Assembly: GCA_002483145.1 (NCBI GenBank)
Contig: DLHJ01000013.1
Coordinates: 186,001 to 250,000 of the forward strand
Source of the DNA: Cellvibrio sp. UBA7671
GTDB lineage: Bacteria; Pseudomonadota; Gammaproteobacteria; Pseudomonadales; Cellvibrionaceae
Length of the DNA stretch: 64,000 nucleotides
Direction: 5' to 3'
Part shown: positions 8,736-20,796 of the stretch, one piece after another
Position numbering within the stretch: the first letter of the stretch is position 1
Layout of the letters: each line of letters begins with the position of its first letter
Made by a program: the position numbers and the translations under genes
The notes under the pieces: generated by a model
Database searches by the model: none
Seen by the model: the letters and a program-made list of their open reading frames with translations, nothing else
What the model was told of the DNA's origin: nothing

Positions 8736-9818
8736 TTACCAATCCATCAATGCTTTCAATTGTGGTACCAAATCTTTAGCCATTGCCGCATGTTGTTCTT
8801 TGGTAGGGTGCGCATCCCGCGCATCGCCAGGATAGTGGTTGGACGTAACTTGATGAACGCGTGAGTCGTTCACGCGTGAGATCGCCTCGCGGATATAATC
8901 AATTAACGCTGCTTTTTCTTCGCCATTGAGAATGGCTCCTTCCGTCAGCGCGACATGCGCCTGCGGATGATTCGCGAGCAATTTATTGATTAATTTTACA
9001 TAGGCGGTCACATAGGCTTCGCGTTCGGGAATCCCCCGGCTGAAATCGTTGGTGCCTATGGCACTGACAATTAAATCCGGTTGATACTGCGTGTGATCCC
9101 ATTTCATTATCGGGTCGTTATCGCCCACTGCAAACTCATAAAAATCTGTCAGGTTTGCGTCATCGGTTTTTCCATTCCAGCTGCGTACCAAACCGCGCCC
9201 GCCCCAACACACTAGATTCACCTGCGCATTGAGTGTTTTGCCAGTAAGCATGCCGTAGGATTCGCGCGCATTCCACCAACGGCTATTTTTTTCTTCGCCT
9301 GTTACGCGGTCAATCGCTTCGCCACAAGTAACGGAATCGCCTAGCACCAGCATTTTGCGTTTAGGTAGCAGCGGCGCGGATAAAAATTTCTCGCCTGTGA
9401 GCGTGAATTGTTTGAGCTCGACTTGGCCTTGCCAATTTTCAGTGCGGTGAATAATTTCCACAGAATGTTTGGCATCCTCCGTAAACCTGAATAATTCGAC
9501 AGTTTGCGGTTGGTTGGTAATCTTGATGGCAGTCGGCGAACCATTATCGACAATCACATCGACCCAGGAGTTGCCGGTCGAACTCTGCAAATCGGCAGTC
9601 AGGGATCTGCCCATAACGTCGGCTTTAATGCTGACGCCGGGAAAACCCAACAGCAGGCTTTTATCGCTATTGATATGGGTGCGTCCCATAGTGGCAATTT
9701 CGGTGTTGGCGGCGGGAATGGTGATCATAACGTCGCTGTGTTTTGGCGGGGAACTGCTGCAGCCAAATAATAAAATAGTGGAAAAAAAAAGAGCGGTGGA
9801 AATCGGAAGAAGTTTCAT
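8736..9818 (-). CDS. CE2-like SGNH carbohydrate esterase, lipoprotein
   Basis: A 360-residue putative lipoprotein: the signal peptide ends LLFGC|SS. Residues about 30-140 form a beta-sandwich domain (GRTHINSDKSLLLGFPGVSIKA), and the rest is an SGNH hydrolase domain with block I LVLGDSVTCGEA (nucleophile Ser), a block III Asn in AIGTNDFSRG, and the catalytic His in RDAHPTKEQHAAM. This beta-sandwich plus SGNH arrangement and the GDSVTCGE motif are those of carbohydrate esterase family 2, which deacetylates xylan or gluco/mannan oligosaccharides. It sits in the same strand as a second SGNH esterase 64 bases upstream, suggesting joint action on acetylated hemicellulose at the cell surface. Confidence 0.85.
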   Translation of the reverse strand: MKLLPISTALFFSTILLFGCSSSPPKHSDVMITIPAANTEIATMGRTHINSDKSLLLGFPGVSIKADVMGRSLTADLQSSTGNSWVDVIVDNGSPTAIKITNQPQTVELFRFTEDAKHSVEIIHRTENWQGQVELKQFTLTGEKFLSAPLLPKRKMLVLGDSVTCGEAIDRVTGEEKNSRWWNARESYGMLTGKTLNAQVNLVCWGGRGLVRSWNGKTDDANLTDFYEFAVGDNDPIMKWDHTQYQPDLIVSAIGTNDFSRGIPEREAYVTAYVKLINKLLANHPQAHVALTEGAILNGEEKAALIDYIREAISRVNDSRVHQVTSNHYPGDARDAHPTKEQHAAMAKDLVPQLKALMDW

Positions 9819-9848
9819 GATGGCTACCTTGCTGTAATAATTTGTTGG

Positions 9849-9871
9849 GTAGGCTGGGCAATTTGCCCAGC
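9849..9871 (+). repeat. GTAG-headed REP-like hairpin
   Basis: GTAG (9849-9852) is followed directly by GCTGGGCAA (9853-9861), one T, and TTGCCCAGC (9863-9871), a perfect 9-bp inverted repeat. It lies between the two SGNH esterase genes. Same head and layout as the elements at 12381, 28493, 32225 and 58892. Confidence 0.6.
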
Positions 9872-9882
9872 GCCATGAACAT

Positions 9883-10629
9883 TTATTGCAATAATGCGTT
9901 GATATCTGGTGTCATTGCATTGGCCCAAACTTGATAGCCTTTGGGAGTCGGGTGCAGGTAGTCAGCCATTATGTCGGGCGAAATATTGCCATCTTTTTGC
10001 AGCAACAATGGGCCGTAATCCTTAAAGAAAATCATTTTGTTGTCGCCCAGTTTGGAAATAATCTGGTTGAGCTTTTTGACCTTGCGGCGATTATCCGAAC
10101 TGGGTGCCTGATCAAACGGAAATACCGCATTTAATAATATTTTGCTGTTCGGCCAGGCCAGTTGGAGTTGTTGAACCACTTTGGTTACACCTGCGGCAGC
10201 TTGCTCAGGTGTTTCTTGCAATGCGCCGACATTGTTAACGCCGATTAAGGCCACAATCAATTTCGGCTGGATGTTGCCGATAGCACCATGTTGCAAGCGC
10301 CAGAGCAGATTGCCGGTGTGGTCGCCACCTATAGCAAAGTTGGCCGCTTTCAGTGGCTTAAAATTTTTCTCCCAGATTGACCAATCCCAACCGGCGGTAA
10401 TTGAATCGCCAACAAAAAGCACATCGACTTGATCGTATTGCGCAACCACTACATCTTCGGCGTGCATCTTGTCCCACGCCGAAACAGACATCCAGTCGTA
10501 TTCGACAGTTCGTTTGGTTGGTGTTGTGCCAGAGGGTGGTGTAGGTGATAGGGCGCCACTTAATTGGCACAAGAGTGTAAGTCCGATGCCGACACAGAGT
10601 TGCGCTAGATTTTTTTGATGCAATTTCAT
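9883..10629 (-). CDS. Secreted SGNH/GDSL hydrolase
   Basis: A 248-residue secreted protein. The N-terminus is a signal peptide (KLHQKNLAQLCVGIGLTLLC ... GALS); a short Pro/Thr linker leads to an SGNH domain of the platelet-activating-factor acetylhydrolase type. Block I is VLFVGDSITAGW, block II Gly is in NFAIGGDHTGNLLWRL, block III is LIGVNNVGA and block V is DYLHPTPKGYQVWA, so Ser, Gly, Asn, Asp and His are all present. Enzymes of this layout in polysaccharide degraders are often acetyl esterases (CE3-like or unclassified), but the substrate cannot be read from sequence. It probably shares transcription with the CE2-like gene downstream, separated only by the REP-like hairpin. Confidence 0.82.
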   Translation of the reverse strand: MKLHQKNLAQLCVGIGLTLLCQLSGALSPTPPSGTTPTKRTVEYDWMSVSAWDKMHAEDVVVAQYDQVDVLFVGDSITAGWDWSIWEKNFKPLKAANFAIGGDHTGNLLWRLQHGAIGNIQPKLIVALIGVNNVGALQETPEQAAAGVTKVVQQLQLAWPNSKILLNAVFPFDQAPSSDNRRKVKKLNQIISKLGDNKMIFFKDYGPLLLQKDGNISPDIMADYLHPTPKGYQVWANAMTPDINALLQ

Positions 10630-10665
10630 TGTGACTATTCCTGCTCAATAGTGGTTGAAAAATAT

Positions 10666-10705
10666 CTGCCATTAGTAATCACGTTAGAGAAATGATTATT
10701 GGCAG
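10666..10705. repeat. Imperfect inverted repeat upstream of the SGNH gene
   Basis: CTGCCATTAGTAATCA (10666-10681) is nearly the reverse complement of TGATTATTGGCAG (10693-10705), with a small bulge. It lies 37-76 bases upstream of the esterase start at 10629, a position that suits an operator, or it may be a hairpin behind holA. Confidence 0.35.
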
Positions 10706-10785
10706 AGCGGTATTGCAGGCCGTGTGTTTTTTTGTACTTTTATTTCATGCACGAAAATGCGCTTATATTTTTAGTTTTTCAGATG

Positions 10786-11835
10786 CTAACTTTTTAAGCT
10801 TAGCCTCTCGTTGTGCGCATTCAAACTTTGCACACCAGCGATGTTTAGAATCAAATCGAGTAATTCATCCCAGGGTTCGGCGTTGCGCATGCCTTTTACG
10901 GCCTTGTCTATTCCATTGGCTTTGCGCAATAGCTGTTGTAGCTGTGCCGGCTTTAAACGGCGCAGTGCTGTCTGGATTAACGGCTGGCGTTTATCCCACA
11001 CCCCCGCTTGTTTTGCCGCCCATTCAAAATGTTTACCCTGTGCAACCGCCTGAGAGATTTGCACTAGCGCGCGAATTTCGCGTGTGACTGCCCAGAGGAT
11101 ATTGATCGGTTCAGTGCCTTCGGTTTTTAACCCTTGCAGCGTGCGCACAGCGGCGCGGGCATCGCCATGCAGGGCTTTGTCGGTAAGGCCGAAGACATCG
11201 TAACGTGCACTATCGGCGACGACTGATGCCATCATTTCATAGCTAATGCGATTGTCAGTAGTGAGCAGTTTTAATTTTTCAATTTCCTGCGCGGCAGCGA
11301 GCAAATTGCCTTCAATGCGCGAGGCGAGTAAATCGATCGCATCGCTGTCGGCGTGCAAACCGGATTGCTGTAGGCGCACGCCAATCCAGCGCGGCAATTG
11401 CGCCGGTGTGACTGGCCAGATCTGGATGTGTTGGCCGGCATCTTCAATCGCTTTAAACCATTTACTTTTTTGCGTAGCGCCGTCGAGTTTTTCGGTGACG
11501 ATTAATAACAAATTATCGGGGGCGGGGGATTGCGCATATTCTTGTAGCGCCTTGCCGCCTTTGTCGCCCGGTTTACCTGAGGGCATACGCACTTCGATAA
11601 TTTTTTTCTCGGCGAAAAGTGAGAGGCTGTTGGCAGAGGCAAGCAATTGGCCCCAATCAAAACTGGTATCTATGTGATACAGCTCGCGCTCACTAAAACC
11701 ATTTTTGCGTGCGGCGGCGCGGATCTGGTCGCAGCACTCTTGAATCAATAAAGGTTCATCACCCGACACCAAATAAATCGGTGCCAATTGCTTGGTGAGC
11801 GCAGCCCCTAATTGTTCAGCGCGCAACTTGGGCAT
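10786..11835 (-). CDS. holA: DNA polymerase III subunit delta
   Basis: About 349 residues, near the usual 340-345. Delta opens the beta sliding clamp within the clamp loader. The sequence has the family N-terminus MPKLRAEQLGAALTKQLAPIYLVSGDEPLLI, the clamp-interacting and AAA+-like region (SLSLFAEKKIIEVRMPSG, LLLIVTEKLDGATQKSKWFKAIE) and the C-terminal helical collar domain (YDVFGLTDKALHGD, NILWAVTREIRAL). The open frame reaches 11931, but that extension overlaps lptE; the ATG at 11835 gives the family start and lies one base beyond the lptE stop, indicating translational coupling in a leuS-lptE-holA operon. Confidence 0.95.
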   Translation of the reverse strand: MPKLRAEQLGAALTKQLAPIYLVSGDEPLLIQECCDQIRAAARKNGFSERELYHIDTSFDWGQLLASANSLSLFAEKKIIEVRMPSGKPGDKGGKALQEYAQSPAPDNLLLIVTEKLDGATQKSKWFKAIEDAGQHIQIWPVTPAQLPRWIGVRLQQSGLHADSDAIDLLASRIEGNLLAAAQEIEKLKLLTTDNRISYEMMASVVADSARYDVFGLTDKALHGDARAAVRTLQGLKTEGTEPINILWAVTREIRALVQISQAVAQGKHFEWAAKQAGVWDKRQPLIQTALRRLKPAQLQQLLRKANGIDKAVKGMRNAEPWDELLDLILNIAGVQSLNAHNERLSLKS

Positions 11836-11836
11836 G

Positions 11837-12370
11837 TTATTGCGCCGTGGGTGTTGGAGTGGAGGTTGCTTTTGCGCTGAGATTTTTGATGCGGCGCAAA
11901 ATGGTATTGGCCAGTTCACGACGCATTTCACGCAGAACTAATTCTTCTTCCTGCGCGGCGCTGTTGGCATTGTTGACGTTGTAGTTATAGGTGCGCGAGG
12001 TGCGCGCGCTGGTGTCGAGCGGGGTGATAACACCGCTGGCATTGCTGATACTGTAATCCACGCGCAGGATAATTTCATAAGCGCTGGTGAGTGCATCGCT
12101 ACCGACGCCGGCGGTGCGTTTATCCATCACTTCGCGATTCAAATTGAGCGTGAGTGAGGTTGCGTTGGCTGCAGTTACTTCATTGATTTTGTAGCTGCGC
12201 AGTGCTTGGCGCAACGTGTTAATCAGTGGGCTGTGATCATCTTTGGTGACTATCACCAAATCCAGTGGAGTGGTCATCGCCAGCTTATCTTCACCGGCTG
12301 CCGAGCCGCGCAAATGCCAGCCGCAAGCGGTCAGTGTGAGAACTAATAAGCTGACGATAATTTTTTTCAT
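11837..12370 (-). CDS. lptE: LPS-assembly lipoprotein LptE
   Basis: A 177-residue outer-membrane lipoprotein. The signal peptide ends LTLTAC|GWHLRG; Cys16 is the lipidation site and GWHLRG is the LptE (RlpB) signature. LptE plugs the LptD barrel and helps insert lipopolysaccharide into the outer leaflet. The body shows the expected alternation of strands (LTLNLNREVMDKR, SAYEIILRVDYSI) and a C-terminal helix (EEELVLREMRRELANTILRRI). The Thr/Pro-rich tail is poorly conserved in the family. It lies between leuS and holA, the standard gammaproteobacterial order. Confidence 0.95.
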   Translation of the reverse strand: MKKIIVSLLVLTLTACGWHLRGSAAGEDKLAMTTPLDLVIVTKDDHSPLINTLRQALRSYKINEVTAANATSLTLNLNREVMDKRTAGVGSDALTSAYEIILRVDYSISNASGVITPLDTSARTSRTYNYNVNNANSAAQEEELVLREMRRELANTILRRIKNLSAKATSTPTPTAQ

Positions 12371-12380
12371 AAATAAATCC

Positions 12381-12408
12381 GTAGGGCGGGTTCACGTAGC
12401 AACCCGCC
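12381..12408 (+). repeat. GTAG-headed REP-like hairpin between leuS and lptE
   Basis: GTAG (12381-12384) heads a perfect 8-bp stem GGCGGGTT (12385-12392) / AACCCGCC (12401-12408) with an 8-base loop. It occupies most of the short leuS-lptE spacer and, lacking a T-tract, would be transcribed as a hairpin inside the operon mRNA. Confidence 0.6.
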
Positions 12409-12416
12409 GTTGATGA

Positions 12417-14906
<2,490 letters not shown>

Positions 14907-15027
14907 CTATACTTAGGTTGGATTTTTTACTTACTAAAGGTAAAAAGTTGCGAAAGGCGGTGATTATAGAGGCTGTACTGCCTGTGTGGGTATAAATATC
15001 TTGAAGCGCTAGCGGGAGTTATTTGCC

Positions 15028-15393
15028 ATGAAGCCGACTGACAATGTGACCAACAAATCTGCCAACTATGTAGCCAACAACCCTTATCACGTTATCCAAC
15101 CGGATTTGCCTTTTAGCCAAGAAGAAACCGGTGCATTCGGTGCGCTGAAGCATGAGGTGGACGACCTGGTTAAGCTCGAACTCACTGCTGAGCAGATGGT
15201 AGGTGAGGAGGTTGATCTGGCCAAGGCCTACATCCGTGAGGATGCCCAAGGTATTTGGAGCGATATGAAGCTCGGGCTTGCAGAGCTGGAACTAATCACT
15301 GGGGATTGGCTGTTGCGCGCCGCTGATCCAACCCGCGTCGAGTGGCAACTGAATCATTGGTGGGAGGATGAGGAGTCCCAATTCCGTCATTAA
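15028..15393 (+). CDS. YbeL/DUF1451-like protein lacking the zinc ribbon
   Basis: A 121-residue acidic helical protein without cysteine. The pattern ELTAEQMVGEEVDLAKAYIREDAQGIWSDM followed by LLRAADPTRVEWQLN parallels the helical part of E. coli YbeL (family DUF1451), including the closing D-x-T-x-x-EW motif. YbeL-type proteins normally continue into a four-cysteine zinc ribbon, which is absent here. Position next to leuS, divergent from it, also matches ybeL synteny. Function of the family is unknown. The assignment rests on pattern and context and is not certain. Confidence 0.6.
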   Translation: MKPTDNVTNKSANYVANNPYHVIQPDLPFSQEETGAFGALKHEVDDLVKLELTAEQMVGEEVDLAKAYIREDAQGIWSDMKLGLAELELITGDWLLRAADPTRVEWQLNHWWEDEESQFRH

Positions 15394-15503
15394 CGGATGC
15401 ATAATCCCATTTATACGACAAGTTTGTTAAGCTCTCGTCTGTCTGATCATTGATATCAGTCCTTTGATGCATCATCACTGACAAGAACTAATGAGAGAAC
15501 TCC

Positions 15504-16430
15504 ATGTATGTATCCTCAAGGCGCACGCTGAGTGCGCTTGCCTGCATTTTATTGTCCTGTCTGCCAATCCTTGGAGCTGCCCAGCCTGTGAGCGAATTGC
15601 TTGTCGATCCTATTTATCTGTGGGATGAAAAACCCTTGGTCATTCCCGACCGCGAACATATAAAAGACCAGCGTGTTTACGCGGTGGATAATCCGGCGAT
15701 GATCCCTTATTGGCCCGCTGTCGATAAAGCCAATGGCACGGCGGTAGTGATTTTTCCTGGCGGCGGTTATGTGCGGTTGGCGATCAACCACGAGGGGCAC
15801 GATATCGCCAAGTGGTTTGCGGCGCGCGGTGTTGCGGCCTTTGTGGTCAAGTACCGGATGCAGGAGTACGGCTTTCCTGCCCCTTTACTTGATGGCTTGC
15901 GCGCGGTGCGCCAGGTGCGTAAACACGCAGGTGAGTGGGGAATTGATCCAGCCAAAGTGGGAGTGATTGGTTTCTCGGCCGGCGGCCATCTGGCGGCGAG
16001 CGTTGCCACCCGTTCCGATTTCACCTTTGCACTGGATGACCCGCTCGGCGCTATCAGTGCGCGTCCTGATTTTGCGATTCTTGGCTATCCGGTTATCGCC
16101 CTTTACGGCCCCGATGCGCATGCGGGTTCACGCAAAGCCTTATTGGGCGAAAATCCCGATCCCAAAAAGCTGCATGACAATTCCTTACAATTTCAGGTGA
16201 CGGATAAGGTCCCGCCGGTGTTTATGCTGCATGGTATCGATGATCAGGCTGTGCCTGTAGGCAACAGCCTTACCTTTTTTACCGAAGTGCAAAAACACAA
16301 TAAGCAGTCCGAGTTACATATTTACCAAACCGGAATTCACGGTGTGGGGATGATTCAGGGGCAGGGCAGTGTATCAAGCTGGCCAGACTCCCTTGAGCGG
16401 TGGTTAAAGCAAAACAACTGGATTCATTAG
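15504..16430 (+). CDS. Secreted alpha/beta hydrolase (esterase)
   Basis: A 308-residue protein with a signal peptide (LSALACILLSCLPILGAAQP). It has the alpha/beta hydrolase core: oxyanion-hole motif VVIFPGGGYVRLA near residue 80, the nucleophile elbow GVIGFSAGGHLAASVA (Ser about 160), an acid in FMLHGIDDQAVPVGNS (about 245) and the catalytic His in GIHGVGM (about 285). This is the BD-FAE/acetylesterase-like layout that often removes acetyl groups from xylo-oligosaccharides; actual substrate unknown. It probably adds to the set of secreted esterases earlier in the window. No operon partner; the GGDEF-EAL gene starts 59 bases downstream. Confidence 0.82.
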   Translation: MYVSSRRTLSALACILLSCLPILGAAQPVSELLVDPIYLWDEKPLVIPDREHIKDQRVYAVDNPAMIPYWPAVDKANGTAVVIFPGGGYVRLAINHEGHDIAKWFAARGVAAFVVKYRMQEYGFPAPLLDGLRAVRQVRKHAGEWGIDPAKVGVIGFSAGGHLAASVATRSDFTFALDDPLGAISARPDFAILGYPVIALYGPDAHAGSRKALLGENPDPKKLHDNSLQFQVTDKVPPVFMLHGIDDQAVPVGNSLTFFTEVQKHNKQSELHIYQTGIHGVGMIQGQGSVSSWPDSLERWLKQNNWIH

Positions 16431-16489
16431 CACTATGAACACAAATAGCAGAAGGAATACGAGCGCAACCTTTTGGGAGAGACGCAGTT

Positions 16490-18526
16490 ATGGCGCGCAA
16501 TAGTTTGGCGACAATGCAAGGCATGGTGGAGGTAGAGCAGCAACTGCAGTGTGAAAAAGCAATTGCAATGTATCGCCAACTGCCGAATGTATTGATTTTT
16601 ACCTTTGTCGCTTCTTCGGCTTTGGCCCTTTATTTCCAAGAGGCGGCCAGTCAGTCGTCATTACTCCTGTGGTGGGGGAGTATGCAACTGGTTAGCCTTT
16701 TGCGTCTTGGTGGTTTGTGGTGGTGGCATCAATCCCTGCGGCAGCAGCATCAAAACTATACTCAGATGATCCGGCTATTTATGTTGGGGGCACTGGTATC
16801 GGGTGGTGTTTGGGCGAGCTTTTCGGTTGCCTATTTTAACGATGCACCTGCTGCGCAGCGTTTGGTTATCGCACTGGTAATGGCGACTATCGCGGCGGGC
16901 AGCATCAATGTGCTCATGTTGGTGCCTTGGGTTGGTCGACTATTTATGGCGTTGTTGATCGGCCCGCTAGTGGTGTTGTTTGCAACGACGGGCGCCATGG
17001 ATGATTTGGTTGTGGCAGGGCTGAGCTTGGCACTCTTTATTGGCCTATCAGGTTTTGCACGCGTATCGCGCGATAGTGCGCTTCACCTGTTTGCAGCAGC
17101 GCGCGATAAAGATCGCAGCATCGCTATTGCGCTCAGTCAGCGCGATGAGCTGGCGCGGGCCAAAGATGACTTGGAGCTGCGCCTTGCCGAGCAGATCGAG
17201 ACGCTGCAATTTGAAATCGCCCTGAAAGAGCGCTATGCGCAAGAGCTGGCGCGGGTGGCGTCATCTGATCCGCTTACCGGGCTGTTAAATCGCAGCTCTT
17301 TTGAGCGCGAGCTGCGCCAGCAAATCGAAATGGCGCGCGCCAATAACAGCTGTCTGGGCGTGCTGGCGATTGAAGTACTGCGTTTTGATGTTATCGAGTT
17401 GCAGGGGGCCGTCGTTAGCGAGCAGATATTGCTGGTGCTGGCAGATCGCTTAAAAGGTGCAATGCCACGCGGCAGCCTGATTGCCCGCTGGGGTGGCTCG
17501 GAGTTTGCGGTCACCATGAGCACACAGGGGCGCAAATGGGTGCATGAGGCGGCGCTGCTGCGCGGAGTTTTGCAGCAGCCGATTGAAACCGGCGCGGGGG
17601 TTATGCGCATCGATGTCATGATCGGAATTTCTGCTTTTCCCGGGGAGGCGCGCGATGCCGAGCAGCTTCTCTATCAAACGTCGATCGCTCGCCACAGTCT
17701 GCGCCAGCAGGGAACTGGCGGCGTAAAGCTATTCGATTTAGCTTTGGATGTCGGTATCCAGCAGCGCCAGCGTTTGCGCCGCTCCCTGCATTCGGCGCTG
17801 GAGGCGGATGAGTTATCGCTGGTGTTTCAGCCTATTGAGCCCTGCGGCACCTCAGCCCCGCGCAAAATGGAAGCCCTGTTGCGCTGGGATGAGCCTGAGT
17901 TGGGGGCAATCTCGCCACTCTTGTTTATCCCTGTTGCAGAAGAGAGCGGGTTGATTGTGCCGCTGGGGCGCTGGGTACTTATGTCTGCTTGCAAGGCCGC
18001 AGCGCAGTGGTCGGGCGATGCTGTGGTTAGCGTCAATGTCTCCATCCATCAAATTTTGGGCGGCGACCTGTTGGCTGATGTTAACGCAGCTTTGAAGTCC
18101 TCGGGGTTGGCGCCCGAGCGACTGGAAATTGAAATTACCGAAAGCGTTTTTTCCCACGATATAGATCTGGTGTGCTCGGTACTTGAACAGATTCGCGCAC
18201 TGGGTGTTAGTTTAGCAATCGATGACTTTGGTACGGGCTATTCATCGCTGGCCTATTTGCGACGGTTGCCGGTCAATATCATCAAGATCGACCGCAGTTT
18301 TATCGCCGATCTCGACCATGACGCGCGCAAGTTGCTGCTCGCGATTGTCGGCATGGCGCGCGGTTTGGGTTTTCGCATTGTGGTTGAGGGGGTCGAAACC
18401 GAGCAGCAGCGCAACCTGCTGGTGGCGATGGGGGTGGATTATTTGCAGGGATATTTGATATCCCGCCCCATCTCTGCCCGCAATGTGGCTGGCTGGTTGT
18501 CGGCACCTAACTCGCTCAATGCGTGA
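16490..18526 (+). CDS. Membrane GGDEF-EAL protein (likely c-di-GMP phosphodiesterase)
   Basis: A 678-residue inner-membrane protein. Residues about 25-190 hold several hydrophobic helices forming a sensor region; a short coiled segment (about 200-250) leads to a GGDEF domain and then an EAL domain (about 430-670). The GGDEF active site reads GGSEF (about residue 334), a change that usually abolishes cyclase activity. The EAL domain keeps its catalytic set: EALLRW, NVSIHQI, EITESVF, DDFGTGYSSLAYL, IKIDRSFI, EGVET and the closing GYLISRP. So c-di-GMP hydrolysis is the likelier output, with the GGDEF domain perhaps regulatory. Start at the ATG at 16490 with GGGAGA upstream. PilZ at 695-1111 is a possible downstream receptor but is not linked. 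Confidence 0.88.
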   Translation: MARNSLATMQGMVEVEQQLQCEKAIAMYRQLPNVLIFTFVASSALALYFQEAASQSSLLLWWGSMQLVSLLRLGGLWWWHQSLRQQHQNYTQMIRLFMLGALVSGGVWASFSVAYFNDAPAAQRLVIALVMATIAAGSINVLMLVPWVGRLFMALLIGPLVVLFATTGAMDDLVVAGLSLALFIGLSGFARVSRDSALHLFAAARDKDRSIAIALSQRDELARAKDDLELRLAEQIETLQFEIALKERYAQELARVASSDPLTGLLNRSSFERELRQQIEMARANNSCLGVLAIEVLRFDVIELQGAVVSEQILLVLADRLKGAMPRGSLIARWGGSEFAVTMSTQGRKWVHEAALLRGVLQQPIETGAGVMRIDVMIGISAFPGEARDAEQLLYQTSIARHSLRQQGTGGVKLFDLALDVGIQQRQRLRRSLHSALEADELSLVFQPIEPCGTSAPRKMEALLRWDEPELGAISPLLFIPVAEESGLIVPLGRWVLMSACKAAAQWSGDAVVSVNVSIHQILGGDLLADVNAALKSSGLAPERLEIEITESVFSHDIDLVCSVLEQIRALGVSLAIDDFGTGYSSLAYLRRLPVNIIKIDRSFIADLDHDARKLLLAIVGMARGLGFRIVVEGVETEQQRNLLVAMGVDYLQGYLISRPISARNVAGWLSAPNSLNA

Positions 18527-18667
18527 TTGTCGCTTTTGCTTGCGATTGATTGGCCATTTGGCATACAATCGCCGCCCCTGAAATCAGGTATACGACGCTA
18601 GTCCCAAACGCCAAGGCATGTCGCCCGGCTACTTCGTGTCGTCCAAGCGTTGTTTTTGGAGCAAAGA

Positions 18668-18985
18668 ATGAGCGCATATGCAATTTTTGAAAGCGGTGGC
18701 AAGCAACATCGCGTAGTTGTGGGTGAAACCCTCAAACTCGAAAAAATCGATTTCACCACTGGTGGCGTTGTTGAATTCAACAAAGTGTACCTGGTTGCCA
18801 ACGGCGCAGACGTCAAGATTGGCGCTCCTGTTGTTGAAGGTGCAACTGTTACTGCTGAAGTGGTTGCTCATGGCCGTGCCGACAAAGTGAAGATCATCAA
18901 ATTCCGTCGTCGTAAGCACCACATGAAGCGTCAAGGTCATCGTCAGTGGTTCACCGAAGTGAAAATCACTGCTATCAAAGGTTAA
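18668..18985 (+). CDS. rplU: 50S ribosomal protein L21
   Basis: About 105 residues, matching L21: [20 protein letters not shown] at the start and the basic tail [19 protein letters not shown], which includes the L21 signature. It binds 23S rRNA. The frame opens at 18650 but the ATG at 18668, preceded by GGAGC, gives the family start. It is followed after 16 bases by rpmA with a GAGGAGG ribosome-binding site, as in most bacteria. A TACAAT hexamer at 18564-18569 may be part of its promoter, but no -35 at proper spacing is visible. Confidence 0.97.
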   Translation: MSAYAIFESGGKQHRVVVGETLKLEKIDFTTGGVVEFNKVYLVANGADVKIGAPVVEGATVTAEVVAHGRADKVKIIKFRRRKHHMKRQGHRQWFTEVKITAIKG

Positions 18986-19001
18986 TTGAGGAGGCTATAA
19001 A

Positions 19002-19262
19002 ATGGCTCACAAGAAAGGGGTTGGTAGTTCTCGTAACGGTCGCGATTCAGAAGCGAAACGCCTTGGTGTTAAAGCTTACGGCGGTGAATTGATTTCTGGT
19101 GGCAGCATTATTGTTCGTCAACGCGGAACCAAATTCCACGCTGGCGTAAACGTAGGTCTGGGTAAAGACCACACTCTGTTCGCGAAAGTGGACGGTACCG
19201 TTAAGTTCGAAATTAAAGGCGCTTTTGGCCGTCAATACGTAAGCATCATTCCTGCTGCTTAA
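19002..19262 (+). CDS. rpmA: 50S ribosomal protein L27
   Basis: An 86-residue protein with the L27 N-terminus [28 protein letters not shown] and the signature [15 protein letters not shown]. Its N-terminal tail reaches the peptidyl-transferase centre. There is no N-terminal extension needing protease cleavage, unlike in Firmicutes. A terminator follows at 19322-19356. Confidence 0.98.
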   Translation: MAHKKGVGSSRNGRDSEAKRLGVKAYGGELISGGSIIVRQRGTKFHAGVNVGLGKDHTLFAKVDGTVKFEIKGAFGRQYVSIIPAA

Positions 19263-19321
19263 TATTGCGCTAAAATACTAGCCAAGCTTGCTGCTTGCAG
19301 TGGGCAAAAATGAAGAACAAT

Positions 19322-19356
19322 AAAAAAGCCCTGTCGTCCCCGTCAGGGCTTTTTTA
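19322..19356 (+). terminator. Intrinsic terminator after rpmA
   Basis: A6 then GCCCTG (19328-19333), a ten-base loop, CAGGGC (19344-19349) and T6. It separates the ribosomal-protein operon from obgE. Confidence 0.9.
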
Positions 19357-19422
19357 TATTCAGGACGAATGGTATGTCGCGAGTGCATGGATGCACAGGA
19401 GCGACGATATATTTAAGTTTGA

Positions 19423-20667
<1,245 letters not shown>

Positions 20668-20707
20668 TCGCGGCCAATTAGCGCCAGCAGCAAAATAGTG
20701 TAACCTC

Positions 20708-20735
20708 ACGCCCGGGCACCGCTCCGGGCGTTTTG
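20708..20735 (+). terminator. Intrinsic terminator after obgE
   Basis: ACGCCCGG (20708-20715) pairs with CCGGGCGT (20724-20731) around an eight-base loop, followed by TTT. Confidence 0.8.
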
Positions 20736-20796
20736 TATTGATAGCCCGACTTTTTTATAAAAATTTCATTTATTTCTTCTTGAGCACATCCTATTC

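Noticed and set aside
18536-18569. Sigma-70 promoter for rplU (TTGATT and TACAAT)
   Set aside because: The two hexamers are only 12 bases apart and the alternative TTGCTT is 22 away; neither spacing is acceptable.
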